A stretch of DNA of 64,000 nucleotides from Pseudoips prasinana. Its lineage: Eukaryota; Arthropoda; Insecta; Lepidoptera; Nolidae. Shown here one piece after another: positions 19,750-30,590 of this stretch (positions within the stretch are counted from its first letter, which is position 1; every line of letters begins with the position of its first letter). The notes below the pieces were generated by a model. That model was not told the DNA's origin. It saw nothing but the letters and a program-made list of their open reading frames with translations, and ran no database searches. The stretch lies in assembly GCA_951640165.1 (NCBI GenBank), contig OX621266.1:744001-808000 (forward strand). The letters are read 5' to 3'. Both the position numbers and the translations under genes were made by a program.

Positions 19750-20261
19750 GATGTGGAGTTCTCGAAAAAGACAGCACGGACACAGCAGATCTTCTCATCT
19801 TTTTTGATCAGTTATTCGACAGCGTCAACGGCAGTTTTAGCGCGATAAGAGGAGGAAAAATCTATAGAACTGCAGTGACCCCAAGCTCGCCTCATCACAA
19901 ATTGTGGAATAAAAGTATACCAATTTTGAAATCGATGAAATTTTGTAATGCCAATAACCAAGGAGTAGTGCCTTCATTGTCAAGTTGGATCAAAACCATA
20001 GAAGGTTTTAAATTGATTGTACCATATTTAAATTCCAAAGGAATTAACTCCTTATTGCTGCGCAATTTCAATCAAGACGCATTGGAAAACTTTTTTGGGG
20101 CAATTAGAGCTCATGGCTGTAGCAACATAATGCCTACAACATACGCATTTGAAGGCGCCTTCAAAACATTGTTAATAAATAATATTTCGTCTTCACATTC
20201 AGTTGGGTCAAATTGTGAGAAAGACGATGGAGTTTGTCTCCAATCCTTAAAATATTTTTAA
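19750..20261 (+). pseudogene. P-element/THAP9-like transposase, last piece
   Basis: This is the C-terminal exon of the P-type transposase. It follows acceptor TTTACAG and reads CGVLEKDSTDTADLLIFFDQLFDS, then a stretch ending NFNQDALENFFGAIR. The latter matches the P/THAP9 block carrying the third acidic catalytic residue (Glu codon 20085-20087). The frame ends at 20261 after SLKYF. Sequence further downstream (20262-20600) still shows short open stretches, for example CRNYMEAEESQ near 20460, which may be the original C-terminus after a premature stop. All three catalytic motifs (FDEM, CDRG, ALENFFG) are therefore present in the locus but spread over 19 kb. Confidence 0.75.
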
Positions 20262-21594
20262 AAAAATCCAGTAAATACACACCCAACTGAATGTGAAAAT
20301 TAAATTGACAGTGAGCATTTGGATATGTCAATGGTAGATACTGACCAGCTACTACAGAGCCAAACATCAATGCTTCTTGAAAGAAGCGCAGCTATAGGGT
20401 ATTGCAGTGGGTGGATAGCACAACTTGCCAAAAAAAAATTTATAAAAATTGTGTGACCTGCAGGAATTATATGGAAGCAGAAGAATCACAAAGTTTCCAT
20501 GACTATATTAAAAAAAAGAATTTGGCAACAAAAAGTGGTTGTGTTATCCTACAAGAGCATTATTTGATTTCTTTGCCCAAGTGGAAAATATATGTATAGA
20601 AATTTTAAAGGAGCACCACTAAAAATAAAAATTGGTAAAAAAACTTTTTAAGTTAAACGGTTTTATGTTAAACATACATTGTAATGTTTAAGATATGTAC
20701 TAAAAGCTAAAAAATTATAAAATAGATACAGTCGTGGGCATTATAAACATATGCATAGACTAGACTAAAATAAAACCGGGGGGCACGTCAATTGTCTTCA
20801 ATCGTTGAAAATGTTCGTTTTGTAGTGTCACGCGATAATAAGACAGTTTTTCAACCGACAACGATGGACGAGTGGCAAGTAGAGCTAGAATGTGGAAACA
20901 AGCTAGCGAGCTCGACTATAAGCGAGTTTTAGGGTTTCATAGTGTTGAGCGAGTGTTTACTTTAATCATAAGTTTTGTCGATTAAAGACAAACTAGCGAA
21001 TCCTCACCAGCCAGCAGTGTGAACGTTGAACGATAAACTATTTAAAACAACTCTTTGGTTTACATTGTAACTAACCATACTGGCTCGTCACGTTGAGATT
21101 ATTCACATATCCTTCGTCCAGCTAATCGTACTATAATTTAGCTAGCGTGTTGCAAAATATCTTTTAAATGAAACGAAATATAACAACTGATTTATAGTAT
21201 TTTAATTCGTATTATGCCTGATTATCAAATTTAGACTAATCGATGCAAATATGTGTGGAACAAGCTTAACATTAGTTCAATTATCGTAATAATTTACATA
21301 TAGGGACATCACTAGTTACTATAAAGATTAGTCCCTTCTCTAATCTTGAAATCGACCAATGGGAACAGTTATAGGATTACCGGGAAAACTGATGGTTTCA
21401 CAAAACAGCTACTTATTATTCATATACAATAATGGATAATGTATTAATAAATTTATATGTGTAATATAATACTAACTGTCGTTTTGATAGAAGATTAACT
21501 ATTTATTTTTATGTGATTATGCAGATTACATTTATTTAATTAATGAGACTGACCGGATGTGGCATTATTGACGACGCATTTTGGCAATATGGAG
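20262..21594. other. P-element 3' region and unassigned AT-rich DNA
   Basis: 20262-20625 is probably the P transposon's 3' end, with short open remnants. 20627-20796 is one arm of a long inverted repeat. From 20797 to 21594 I see no gene; GAGCGAG words recur near 20930. Confidence 0.4.
20627..20796 (+). repeat. P-type transposon 3' end, left arm of an inverted pair
   Basis: Runs from AAAATTGGTAAAAAAAC to GCACGTCAATTGTC. Its near-perfect inverse lies at 25005-25175. Being directly downstream of the P transposase, it is most simply the element's 3' terminal region. Confidence 0.7.
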
Positions 21595-22385
21595 TAGGCA
21601 TGTGTCGTTCGTTCGATCGCAAAGATCTGAATCAATACTGACCCGTTGGCAAAATGATCTGGTTCGTTCGACCCGTTCAATCAAATGGTTCAATTTCAAA
21701 AGAACATAGCAAAACAATAATTATAGTTTTGATTGATTGAGATCGCAGATCGCAGGTCCCAATAAATCATTATCAGTTGTTATAATTAATAAATGACAGT
21801 AAATAATAAGCACTTTAAAAAACAAAAAAAATAATTTTTTTGGTAAGTATCATTATTATATCATTGGTAAATTTATTTGGTGATGAATAAATAACGTTAA
21901 ATTATTGGTAAAATAATGTATTTTTTATTATATAATCTCAGATCAATCAGAAAAATGAAACTAAAACAAGCGGTTATTTATAAAAATAAACAAATTTTCA
22001 ACACCAAAAGATTATTAAAATATCTAAAGTAGGAGCAAACTAAAAGAATATAATAGATTCTAGAACCCTATATTTAAGACTCATATTTCATTGTTAGATC
22101 GGTCGTCAGTCATACTACGTTAGTACCTTTTTTACTGTGTTGAGTGTTCATACATTCGACAAAGTCACCGCATCATCGGCTCACTCTCGGTTCGTTCTTT
22201 CTCTCACTCTTACCCGAACGAATTACCGCGACCTACGACGCGATCGTCAATGGACAACGACTCGCGAGTCAGTGCAATCAAATGAACGAACGGATCATTT
22301 TCAATAAAGTGACCCGTTCGATAGAGACAACTTACTTGAAGATCTGGTTCTTTTGAATCGTTCAATCGCGAACGACACATACTTA
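21595..22385. mobile_element. hAT-type MITE, 791 bp, 8 bp TSD
   Basis: Flanked by ATATGGAG on both sides (21587-21594 and 22386-22393). Ends are inverse: TAGGCATGTGTCGTTCG at left, CGAACGACACATACTTA at right, with further subterminal pairing (GATCTGGTTC, GACCCGTTCGA). The 8 bp duplication points to hAT. No transposase inside; AT-rich middle. Confidence 0.75.
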
Positions 22386-22393
22386 ATATGGAG

Positions 22394-25004
22394 GACTGTC
22401 AAGAGAATGGCGGCGCTTCGCGTCAGACGCTAACGAAAGAAAAAAGTTGATTCAGAAGTTTTAAGTGTGGTTTCAGGAGTCCTATAGAAGATTTAGAAGC
22501 GAGCGTCGTTTCTAGTGTAATTAGAGTGGAGGATCTGCTGAATGTTGGTTGTATCATTTGTTTTAAAGGAGAGATAATGAAGGAAGCGTCATCTCGTGTT
22601 GGTAAGCTTTGAAGTACTTTGAACACAGGTGAGGCTTTGTTACCTACTTCTATTTAAATGTTACATTATTACGTATGCTCGATAACTTTAGTTGAGTCTA
22701 GATGGTAAAACAATTCTATTCTCATTCACGGATATGTTGGGAGGATGAATGGGAATGATGTCCCAAAGTTGTATTACTTATGTATTTATAAGACAAATAC
22801 TTTAAAACTAATTCTATGTTCAAACTAACTAGACGATAGAACCAGAATTATATCTATTATTGAATGAAAGCTATCAATGTTAGATAGTAATTAATATAAT
22901 AACTTTAATTAAAAGTTCCTGAATTATTAACTGGGTTAATAGCAGTTAACTATTTACCTGATGTTAAATCCCTTATAGGGTTAGTTTTGAATACATGTAC
23001 TATCAGTGGAAGAGAAAACTGATGTCTTGTTTGTTTAAGACCGGTCACTGACAGTCTTATTTAGTTCTCTATGGAAGATAGTAGAGGCTATTCTGCAACA
23101 GCAAACATGACGTGCTGTGTTTAGGATTAACTGGAAATATTAAGTTTCATAATGATGTCTTGGTACTTAAGGCTGGCCGGCAAAGCAGTCTTCAAAGGGT
23201 CTATGGAAGATTTAGTAGAACCTTTACAAAAGTTCCAATGATGTTATTATGCAACATCTCTATCTACCATGTTGAAGATCAAGAGATCATTGATTTTCGA
23301 CAATAATCACAAATGATTAATAACACACCTTCAAAGTATTGATTATACTAATATTGACTCAGTTAATAGTCATATAGGTGGTTCCAATTAGAACCATATT
23401 CAGATTTTCTTACTGATATTGAATGCTTTCATATCAAGCAGTCATTACTTGGGTAATGAATACAAAGAACTAAATCTTCATAAGTGATACAAGATAGTAT
23501 TACTTATACAATTGATGTTGAAGTTCAAGAATTAATGAACCTTGACAGGAATGCGAAGTTCCTTGAGCAGATGACTCAAATAATAATAATACAATGATGA
23601 AGTATTATTATGGGTTGACTTTGTTAACAGTCAAACCAGTGGTTGCGATTAGAACCATTCTGAAATTAACTTGCTTATATTGGATAAGCTTTCTGAAGAT
23701 ATCACAACATTGGAGAATCCAAGAAGTACTTATGAAAAATTAAGGCTTCTGTGTTATTACATAAGGTTAATTATGAATATTATCCATATATAAATGTTTT
23801 CCTTGATATAATATATATATATTATGAACTAGAGTCATATATATTTTTGTAATAAATAAGTAAAGGACATGAGAGGGCTTAATCTTTTGACTACCCTAAG
23901 TAGTCAAAAGATTAAGCCCTCTCATGTCTCTTGTTTTCAAAGGACATTGACTATGACTAACAACATTGACATTGACTATGACCAATTGGATGTCGATGGG
24001 CTACTGTACTTCGCGGGGATGCTTTGAGCGAGTACCATAGCCGCAAATAAAATAATATTGTATATTATGATATTCTAGTATAATCTACAAACAAGCTAAA
24101 ATAATCTAGAAAATATATGAAGTCAATCTCAACAATATTTTAAGGAAATTATATATACTATGGCTGAATTAAACTATTATATTTCAAGATGTGTGAATTA
24201 AAACAACCAATTCATTTAGGAAACATACATATAATCTAATTAGACAATATCAACAAGACATTCATTCAATAGGACTTATCAAATAACATATTATCTTCTT
24301 AAGAAAATAAGTTATACTCCAATAAGAAGTAGTGAAAACTTTATGTTTATCAGAGAAATTATAGAATTAAAACAACATATTTATGGTTTTATATATTGAA
24401 ATAAAGTTCTAATAAGATTTTAGATAACATTATGGTAATTAATTTAGGGTAAACTAGGCTTCATTAGTTCTGTCACTCTTGTACAATTACATAAGTTTAG
24501 AAAGTTTATTTATGATTAGGATAAAGTTAATTTAGGATTGATTGGTTTGTTCTCCTTTTCAAAAAGTTCTTGGATTACTATGTGCAACATAGGTTCCTTC
24601 CATACTAGACGAATCACTGGCCAATTTAAATCAACTTGTTTCAATCAAATCCAGCAAGAATATAAATTCATGATTTAAGTTAAGAAAATTTAGGATCATA
24701 TTAGTATCAAGGAGTATTCCTTATTAGACACATAAGAGTTAGGTTCAGTTAGATACTAATTGTATGCCGTTAGTTAGGATGATCAGATACAACGATAGGG
24801 AACACATCAAATAAAAAGAATTTAGAATATGGGGGTAGGGTGGGTAGGTACAACATGGAATGTATAACTATCGGTCGAAATATATATATATATATATATA
24901 ATATTGAAAAATGAGCAAGAAAATAGTAAGTAATTTTCTCACTGTGGGCCAACTGCCTAGCGAAGAATTAAACTATTTATCACACATTTTAATCGATAAT
25001 TGTA
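22394..25004. other. Unassigned AT-rich DNA, 2.6 kb
   Basis: No credible gene. Weak, diverged direct similarity is seen between about 23340-23420 and 23600-23700 (both contain GACT(C/T)NGTTAA(T/C)AGTCA followed by ...GATTAGAACCAT or AATTAGAACCAT). A perfect hairpin lies at 23866-23928. Short AT dinucleotide runs occur near 23810 and 24880. Confidence 0.4.
23866..23928. repeat. Perfect 29 bp hairpin with a 5-base loop
   Basis: Arms 23866-23894 and 23900-23928 (GACATGAGAGGGCTTAATC... at left) are exact inverses; loop CCTAA. Confidence 0.9.
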
Positions 25005-25175
25005 GACAATTGATGTGCCCCACAGTTTTATTTTAGTCTAGTCTATGCATATGTTTATAATGCCCACGACTGTATCTATTTTATTATTTTTTAGCTTTTA
25101 GTACATATCTTAAACATTACAATGTATGTTTAACATAAAACCGTTTAACTTAAAAAGTTTTTTTACCAATTTTTT
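25005..25175 (-). repeat. P-type transposon 3' end, right arm of an inverted pair
   Basis: Reads GACAATTGATGTGCCCCAC at its left edge and is the inverse of 20627-20796 with few mismatches. Its right edge runs straight into Harbinger-2 transposase exon 3 near 25176, so both elements are truncated at this junction. Confidence 0.7.
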
Positions 25176-25178
25176 TTT

Positions 25179-26928
25179 AGAATACATGGTCCACCAAAAG
25201 AAGATGAGCATCACTACTATTCCCGTAAACACTATCATTCTATCAATGTCCAAATGGTAAATAATTATTCTTGAATAATCATAGCATGAGTAATTTTTAA
25301 TACCTAACTATACTGAATATAATTATATATCAGAATATAATGTTTGTTGGAAAAAATATTCATAAATATAAAAAGAAAAGTGAACTGCATAATATAAATA
25401 CTAGGAATAAAAACAAACTAGCCATGCCAGGCTTTAGACTCTATTGACTCTGTCTCAAAATGAATAATGTTATTGTTTCGAAGTTTTTCTTTTGTATATA
25501 CCTAAATATAATCTAAAATAATAAGCATTCAGACAACCGATCGAGCATATATTGTGTTTGCCTACTAAATAATTACTCTAATTGGACCAAATCCCGTGTT
25601 CATGCCCGCTTGAGTATGTTTCGCCGGACCGTCTCAACTGGGTCGTGTTGAAACCGGTAGTAGATGAACCCACTGAGTTTGTTTCGCTGGGTCTTCTCAG
25701 TTGGGGCGCATTGGATCCGGTGGTAGCATTAAAGCGCGACCGTCGTTATTAACACAAGGTCCGTCATAATAATAATACCTTTAATATAGACAGAACCATT
25801 GACAATATGTAGTAAAAATATTAGACTTTAAACTAGATAATTAAACATAATCTCTTGACATCTCTTGATATGAGCTAGCTAAATATCATTGCTATAATAA
25901 AATAAATTTTATAAATGTTTTCATACAATATGTACCTAAATATCTATGTTACTAGAAATAATATCTAATGTATTTAACTATATTACTACAAACATGTTCT
26001 GACTATTTACAAGCGCTTTTTTAAAGTCTACGTGAATAAAAACCTTTATTTTATTTATTTTATACCTACTTATATTAAAAATTTTGCAGGTTTTGATGAT
26101 GAATATCGATCCTAAATGTAAATGCCAAATTCGGAGGTGCAAATCATGATTCATTTATATGGGACAACAGCGACCTGAATCAATATATGCAGTTATTGCA
26201 CCGGAATGCGGAAATAGTGTGGCTCTTAGGTAAAACTCTACTATCAGTAATTGGCTACTTTTTGTCCCAGAATCTTACAAGGCTATAGGTTATTATTACA
26301 GAAGAAACTGATTTACTAAATTAGAGAAAAGTTTGTGTTAGGCTGACATAAAATATGATGTGATTTGTAATATATTTATTAATTTTTAATTCCCAGGTGT
26401 CCCAGGTGACAACGTCCATGGCTGATGACTCCAATTTTAGATGCAGCTCCTAACACACCTCAAGCAAACTATAATCAAAAGCATATGGCTGCTAGAGTTG
26501 TCATAGAAAACACATTTGGAAGGCTCAAGAATCGTTGGAGATGCTTAAATAAAGACAGGGCTCTTCATTATAAGCCATTGAAATGTTCTAAAATCATATT
26601 AGCTTGTTGTGTTTTACACAACATAGGCATTAATTATGGCATTGCAGAGGATGTGGATATCACAGGTATATAGGAATTACAATTATAAAATTTAATTGTG
26701 GTATAAAATAAGTTTAATCTTTTCATACCTTGTTTTCATTGCTGTTTGTATTCAATAAATAAACATTTTTCAGATTTGGTACAAGATGACAACCACAACT
26801 CTAATGAGAGTATTGCCCTTGACAGAGAGACAACTTCCACCACTGAGTTAATTAGAGGACGGGTGTTAAGGGATCAGTTGGTTAGAAGACTACAGCAGCA
26901 ATCATTATTATCTTTTAAGTCATTATAA
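25179..26928 (+). pseudogene. Harbinger-2 DDE transposase, truncated and broken
   Basis: Only the later exons remain: 25179-25256 (IHGPPKEDEHHYYSRKHYH), 26090-26229, about 26398-26665 and 26774-26928. The first catalytic Asp (GCID) is gone with the missing 5' part. Exon 4 has small deletions near 26095 and 26130 that shift the frame. A 7-base loss near 26410 destroys GDSGYP, while the Glu block (VVIENTFGRLKNRW) and the C-terminus (RRLQQQSLLSFKSL) are intact. The intron after 25256 carries a 750-base insert. It cannot make transposase. Confidence 0.82.
25316..26068. repeat. Insert in Harbinger-2 intron with a 63 bp tandem pair
   Basis: Sequence absent from the corresponding Harbinger-1 intron, between TAACTATAC and TACTTATATTAAAA. 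It contains two direct units at 25612-25674 and 25675-25736 (GAGT-TGTTTCGCYGG...TCTCAGYTGGG-CG...TCCGGTGGTAG). No gene. I believe similar words occur widely in Lepidoptera, but I cannot name the family. Confidence 0.5.
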
Positions 26929-27228
26929 GTTTATTTTTAGTAATAGGTTAATTATTATGGTTTAGGTTAATTTACTGTTATTTCTCACCCTAGTATTGTA
27001 TTATATCTGTGTATGATTGGTATGTATTAAATGAAAACCACTAAACAAAATAATCTGAAATATTTTAATTTTCAATCCTCCTCGATAATATTTTAATACT
27101 ACATAATACATAAGTATTAAATAATATTTAATTAGGAGTTTTTACATATAGTTTAAAGGCTTACAAAACTAAATAAAAATAAAATAAAACCAATCATAAC
27201 ATAAAACAATTAATATCTAATTTACTAT

Positions 27229-28817
27229 TTAATCTTTACAAAACTTGGTAACTAATTTATCTAATAAACCTAATGTTCTTGAACCAATTGCTCGCCATTC
27301 CCTCTGGTTTTGGACTTCCATTTCCCTTATCCTGTTCTGTTCCCTTTTCATCTCCATGGAGTCTCTATGTTGCTGCATTCTGAATGTTCTCCATTCACGA
27401 TCAGAATTAACAAACTGATGTGCAGCCTGCTCCGTTTGGGTCAGCCTCACACATCTTCGAGGTGTCAATCTAATTTGTGATGACCTCAGACTACGATGTG
27501 GTGTAGTTTGCCCATTCCGAGCAGGATGCACATTAGCCTGAGGGGCATCAACATGACACTCTGGAGATAATGTAGGTAAGACTTCTTCAGCATCTGACAA
27601 AAGAAAATATTAGTTATTTTAAGGCTGCAAACAAACACTGCTAATATTACAAAATAATTTTATTGTTACTGTATATGTACCATATTCTTTAGAAATTTAA
27701 TGTTTGATTTAGATTAAGTATAATATATATAATAGTAGGAAATTTATCTAACTCATTTCACAAAACTGTACAAAGGTGGATTTACTGCCAAAGGTATTCT
27801 CCACCAACCTTTATATATATATATATATATATAATATAAGTTCACTATAGATATATAATAAAAATTACTTAAACAGGGTTCATAATAAGTATAAAATACA
27901 GTGATATGAATACCATACATACTTAACTATATACTATAATATAAATAACTATGAAACTTACTTTCTACAATTTCAATATCTATATCAATGGCTTGGCTGT
28001 GAAGTCTTGACTCTGTATGAGCCTGGCTTATAGGAGGCTCTAAGTGCACTCTACTAGAAGGTCCAGGCTCATTCCATAGCTGAATACCTGCAAAATAAAA
28101 TATAATCAGTACCATCCTATTTATTTATGAAATAATATCTACCTAAGTATAGCAAATGACTTACATTCATTAATTGAATAGCTCTGAGCAGAATGTTCAG
28201 TTACCTCAGGCTCACTTGGTACAGCGCCAATATCCTGAAATTAATAAAATGTAAATAACATAAAAATTGATAACAGTTTTAACTTATTAAAAATGTGCCA
28301 AGCCCAACCTGTGAGAAGCCTGCTTCAGCCACAGCCAGGCCCGTTGCTGCTTGTGATTCTAATTCAGTGAGTTTGGTATACACTGCAGGACCACCACCAG
28401 TACCACTTGCTGCTCTATGCAGCCTTGCAGCTTTTTTCTTAGTATTATTTTTAAAATCGCTCCACACCTAGCATGCATATAGCAAAATTTTAAACACAGG
28501 TCACCAATAATAATAACAATATTAAAATGAAGTATGTTAATGTTTAAACCTTTTTCCACTTCTCTGTGGATTTTGTATCACCACTGCCATCACTGTTGAG
28601 CAGTGATGTAAGCTCCTCCCAATGCTGGATGGTCACAATTCTACCTCTTGCATTGCTTATAGGCTTACAAAGATCTCCATGTCTACAAAATAAAATCGCA
28701 AAATATATCACAAGTTCAATTCAACAACTCGCTTTAAATATTGTAAGTAAACTTTTTGCTTGCTTACTCTTCCATAAAACAAAATAACAACTCAAATTGA
28801 TGCCGGCTGGTTTTCAT
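27229..28817 (-). CDS. Harbinger-2 Myb/SANT-like accessory protein (six exons, 300 aa, open)
   Basis: Minus-strand exons: 28817-28768 (ATG, MKTSRHQFELLFCFMEE), 28682-28550, 28467-28309, 28234-28165, 28087-27962, 27593-27229. All five introns have GT and AG. Total is 903 bases, 300 codons plus the stop, with no internal stop. Relative to copy 1 it has two in-frame deletions (24 bases in exon 3 removing about KRVLSIIG, 3 bases in exon 4) and keeps the start codon. The N-terminal trihelix/Myb-like region (GDLCKP...WEEL...KWKKVWSDFKNNTKKKA) binds DNA in this family; the C-terminus is Arg-rich then helical. Its partner transposase in this copy is dead, so it could act only with another element's enzyme. 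Confidence 0.72.
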
Positions 28818-29278
28818 TTTTATAAACTTGAGTTAAAAATAAAATTCACAGACACTGTTTGTGTTTGTGAAGATATGACCAAAGAGTATTTAATTAAACC
28901 TACAGTACATGACCAAAGAGTATTTAAACTTATGACGACAAGCGTAACACGACTATTTTTGATAGTACAACACCTCCGTATAAATAGCATAAAAAAATCA
29001 TTGTATTTCATTTGGTCGGTTTATCGCATAGAAACTACGTGCTACCAACATACGAATAGGAAAAAACGCTATACTTGGTGAGCAAACGTTGTTCTAATCG
29101 AGTACCTAGTTTGTTACTCACACTCAGACTTGCTCACTTTACAACGTGACCAACGGATACTCGATTTACGCTGTGGTTAAGTAATTCGTTTTGTTCGATG
29201 AAACTCGCACTAAGCATTCTGACCGAAAAAGTAATGTTGCATCACATTACTTCATAAGGTGATGTTTTGCGCATGTCT

Positions 29279-29609
29279 AGCAATTGCCGATTGCAATTTC
29301 TTACTTTTCTTTTTCGGGGGCGTCTCGTCCACACACGAACGCGCCTTTTGAACTATATGCTTAGTGCTGTTTTTTAGTTTTAGTGGATCGAGCCCTACAT
29401 ACCCCGTCGTCTTCCCAAGCGACGGATATTCGATTTGAGCATTTCCACCACGTAAAAAAAACTAACTGATAACCGGCGTCTCTTGGAACAGTTCGCGAAC
29501 TTATTAAAGAAAAAAAAAACAGCACTAATAATATTGTTCACAAGGCGCGTTCATGTGTGGACAAGACACCCCTGGAAAAGAAAAGCAAGAAAAGGCAATC
29601 GACAATTGC
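29279..29609. repeat. Foldback element with 75 bp imperfect arms
   Basis: 29279-29353 and 29536-29609 are inverse at roughly 85% (both contain GTCCACACA-GAACGCGCC or its complement). Inner A/T-rich arms (GCTTAGTGCTGTTTTTT and AAAAAAACAGCACTA) pair too. No coding frame; TSD not identified. Confidence 0.6.
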
Positions 29610-29898
29610 ACAAATTAGTAAGAACAGAGAACAATTGGAATTAAAAGACTTTCTGCTTTTAATTAATTTCACTTTTTGATGATTTTTGTTCAAATTATTA
29701 TTAAATGTTGTTGATTGTAGCTACACAACAAGCTTGTTGTGTAAATTTTACAAAATATGGTTACCTACTTTCCTTTATTATCACAATAACTATGTTGCCT
29801 TTATTATTATATCGATATTCATTTTAATTATTCACTAGTATCTTTACACCTTTCAGTTACAGACACAAATACTTTACCTTTACTGTACTTTTGATGAT

Positions 29899-30055
29899 TG
29901 TTCGAGGTAACAACCCATCGATCAAATGTACCATCGAAGAAAAGACCCGTCGAGGAAGAGATCCTTCGAGGTAGTGATCTTTCGAGGTAACGAACCATCG
30001 GTGAAGTGTACCGTCGAGGTAGAGACATCGAGGTAATGACCATCGAGGTAACGTC
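29899..30055. repeat. Degenerate TCGAGGTA array
   Basis: About ten units at roughly 13-19 base spacing, consensus near CCATCGAGGTAANGA, with variants TCGATCAAA, TCGAAGAAA, TCGAGGAAG and TCGGTGAAG. No coding. Confidence 0.65.
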
Positions 30056-30094
30056 ATTTGAACTAGAGTATCAAACTCATCTCATACTGCCATA

Positions 30095-30590
30095 AATAAA
30101 AGCTGTCCAGAACACAAGAGGCAAAGTGAAATTAAAGTGACTATGGCGAGGTGTAATATTTCTTACCTTGAAGCATCTAGGCGTCATCCTCCTTCATATA
30201 AATCATATGCTGAGGTAACCTCTACAAACACTCCCACTCCACATCTTCTTCCTCATAATTCCCCTTATCCTAGATCACAACATAAAGCCAATGTTCCGAC
30301 TTCTACTTCCTATGCAAAAAGGAAAGTTGTAATGATGCCCAAAAAGCGACCTCGCTTGGACCCAGGCTATGATGCCAAGGCTCACCAAGCTCTGATTAAT
30401 TAATGATTATTCCTACATTCCTTCCTCAAATGGGTGCGCTCTTTCCAACTCTCAGACTCCTCCTGAGGGGGATTCCTCAACGGAGTTAGAATCACTAGTC
30501 ATGCATCTTACATCTTTCTTATTGCATCATCAACTATCAGCCCACGTTGCCATCAACCTCATCAATGCTGTACAATCACAACAAAATGGA
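30095..30590 (+). pseudogene. I-1 ORF1 C-terminal remnant
   Basis: Encodes the tail of the gag-like protein: ISYLEASRRHPPSYKSYAEV, then a Pro/Ser linker and PKKRPRLDPGYDAKAHQAL, with a stop (TAA) at 30401-30403 that I-2 lacks. After it, sequence still matches I-2 (NGCALSNSQTPPEGDSSTELE-like). Zinc knuckles and everything upstream are missing because of 5' truncation. Confidence 0.75.

Larger units (their letters stand above)
25176..29219 (-). mobile_element. PIF/Harbinger transposon 2, inverted and truncated
   Basis: Close inverse copy of Harbinger-1. Its terminal repeat (ACTCGCACTAAGCATTC) ends at 29219. The other end is missing: the transposase gene begins abruptly in exon 3 next to the P-type 3' end. 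It shows the uninterrupted sequence at the places where the LTR derivative and the Jockey pair entered Harbinger-1. The flank after 29219 (TGA) is not the inverse of AGA, so this is a separate insertion rather than a duplicated block. Confidence 0.85.

Noticed and set aside
28797..29081. 94-codon plus-strand frame over the Harbinger-2 end
   Set aside because: It is antisense to the Myb-like gene's first exon and terminal region.
1200..29219. Harbinger-1 and Harbinger-2 as two halves of one large inverted duplication
   Set aside because: Their outer flanks differ (AGA within P coding versus TGA and unrelated DNA), so they are independent insertions despite opposite orientation.
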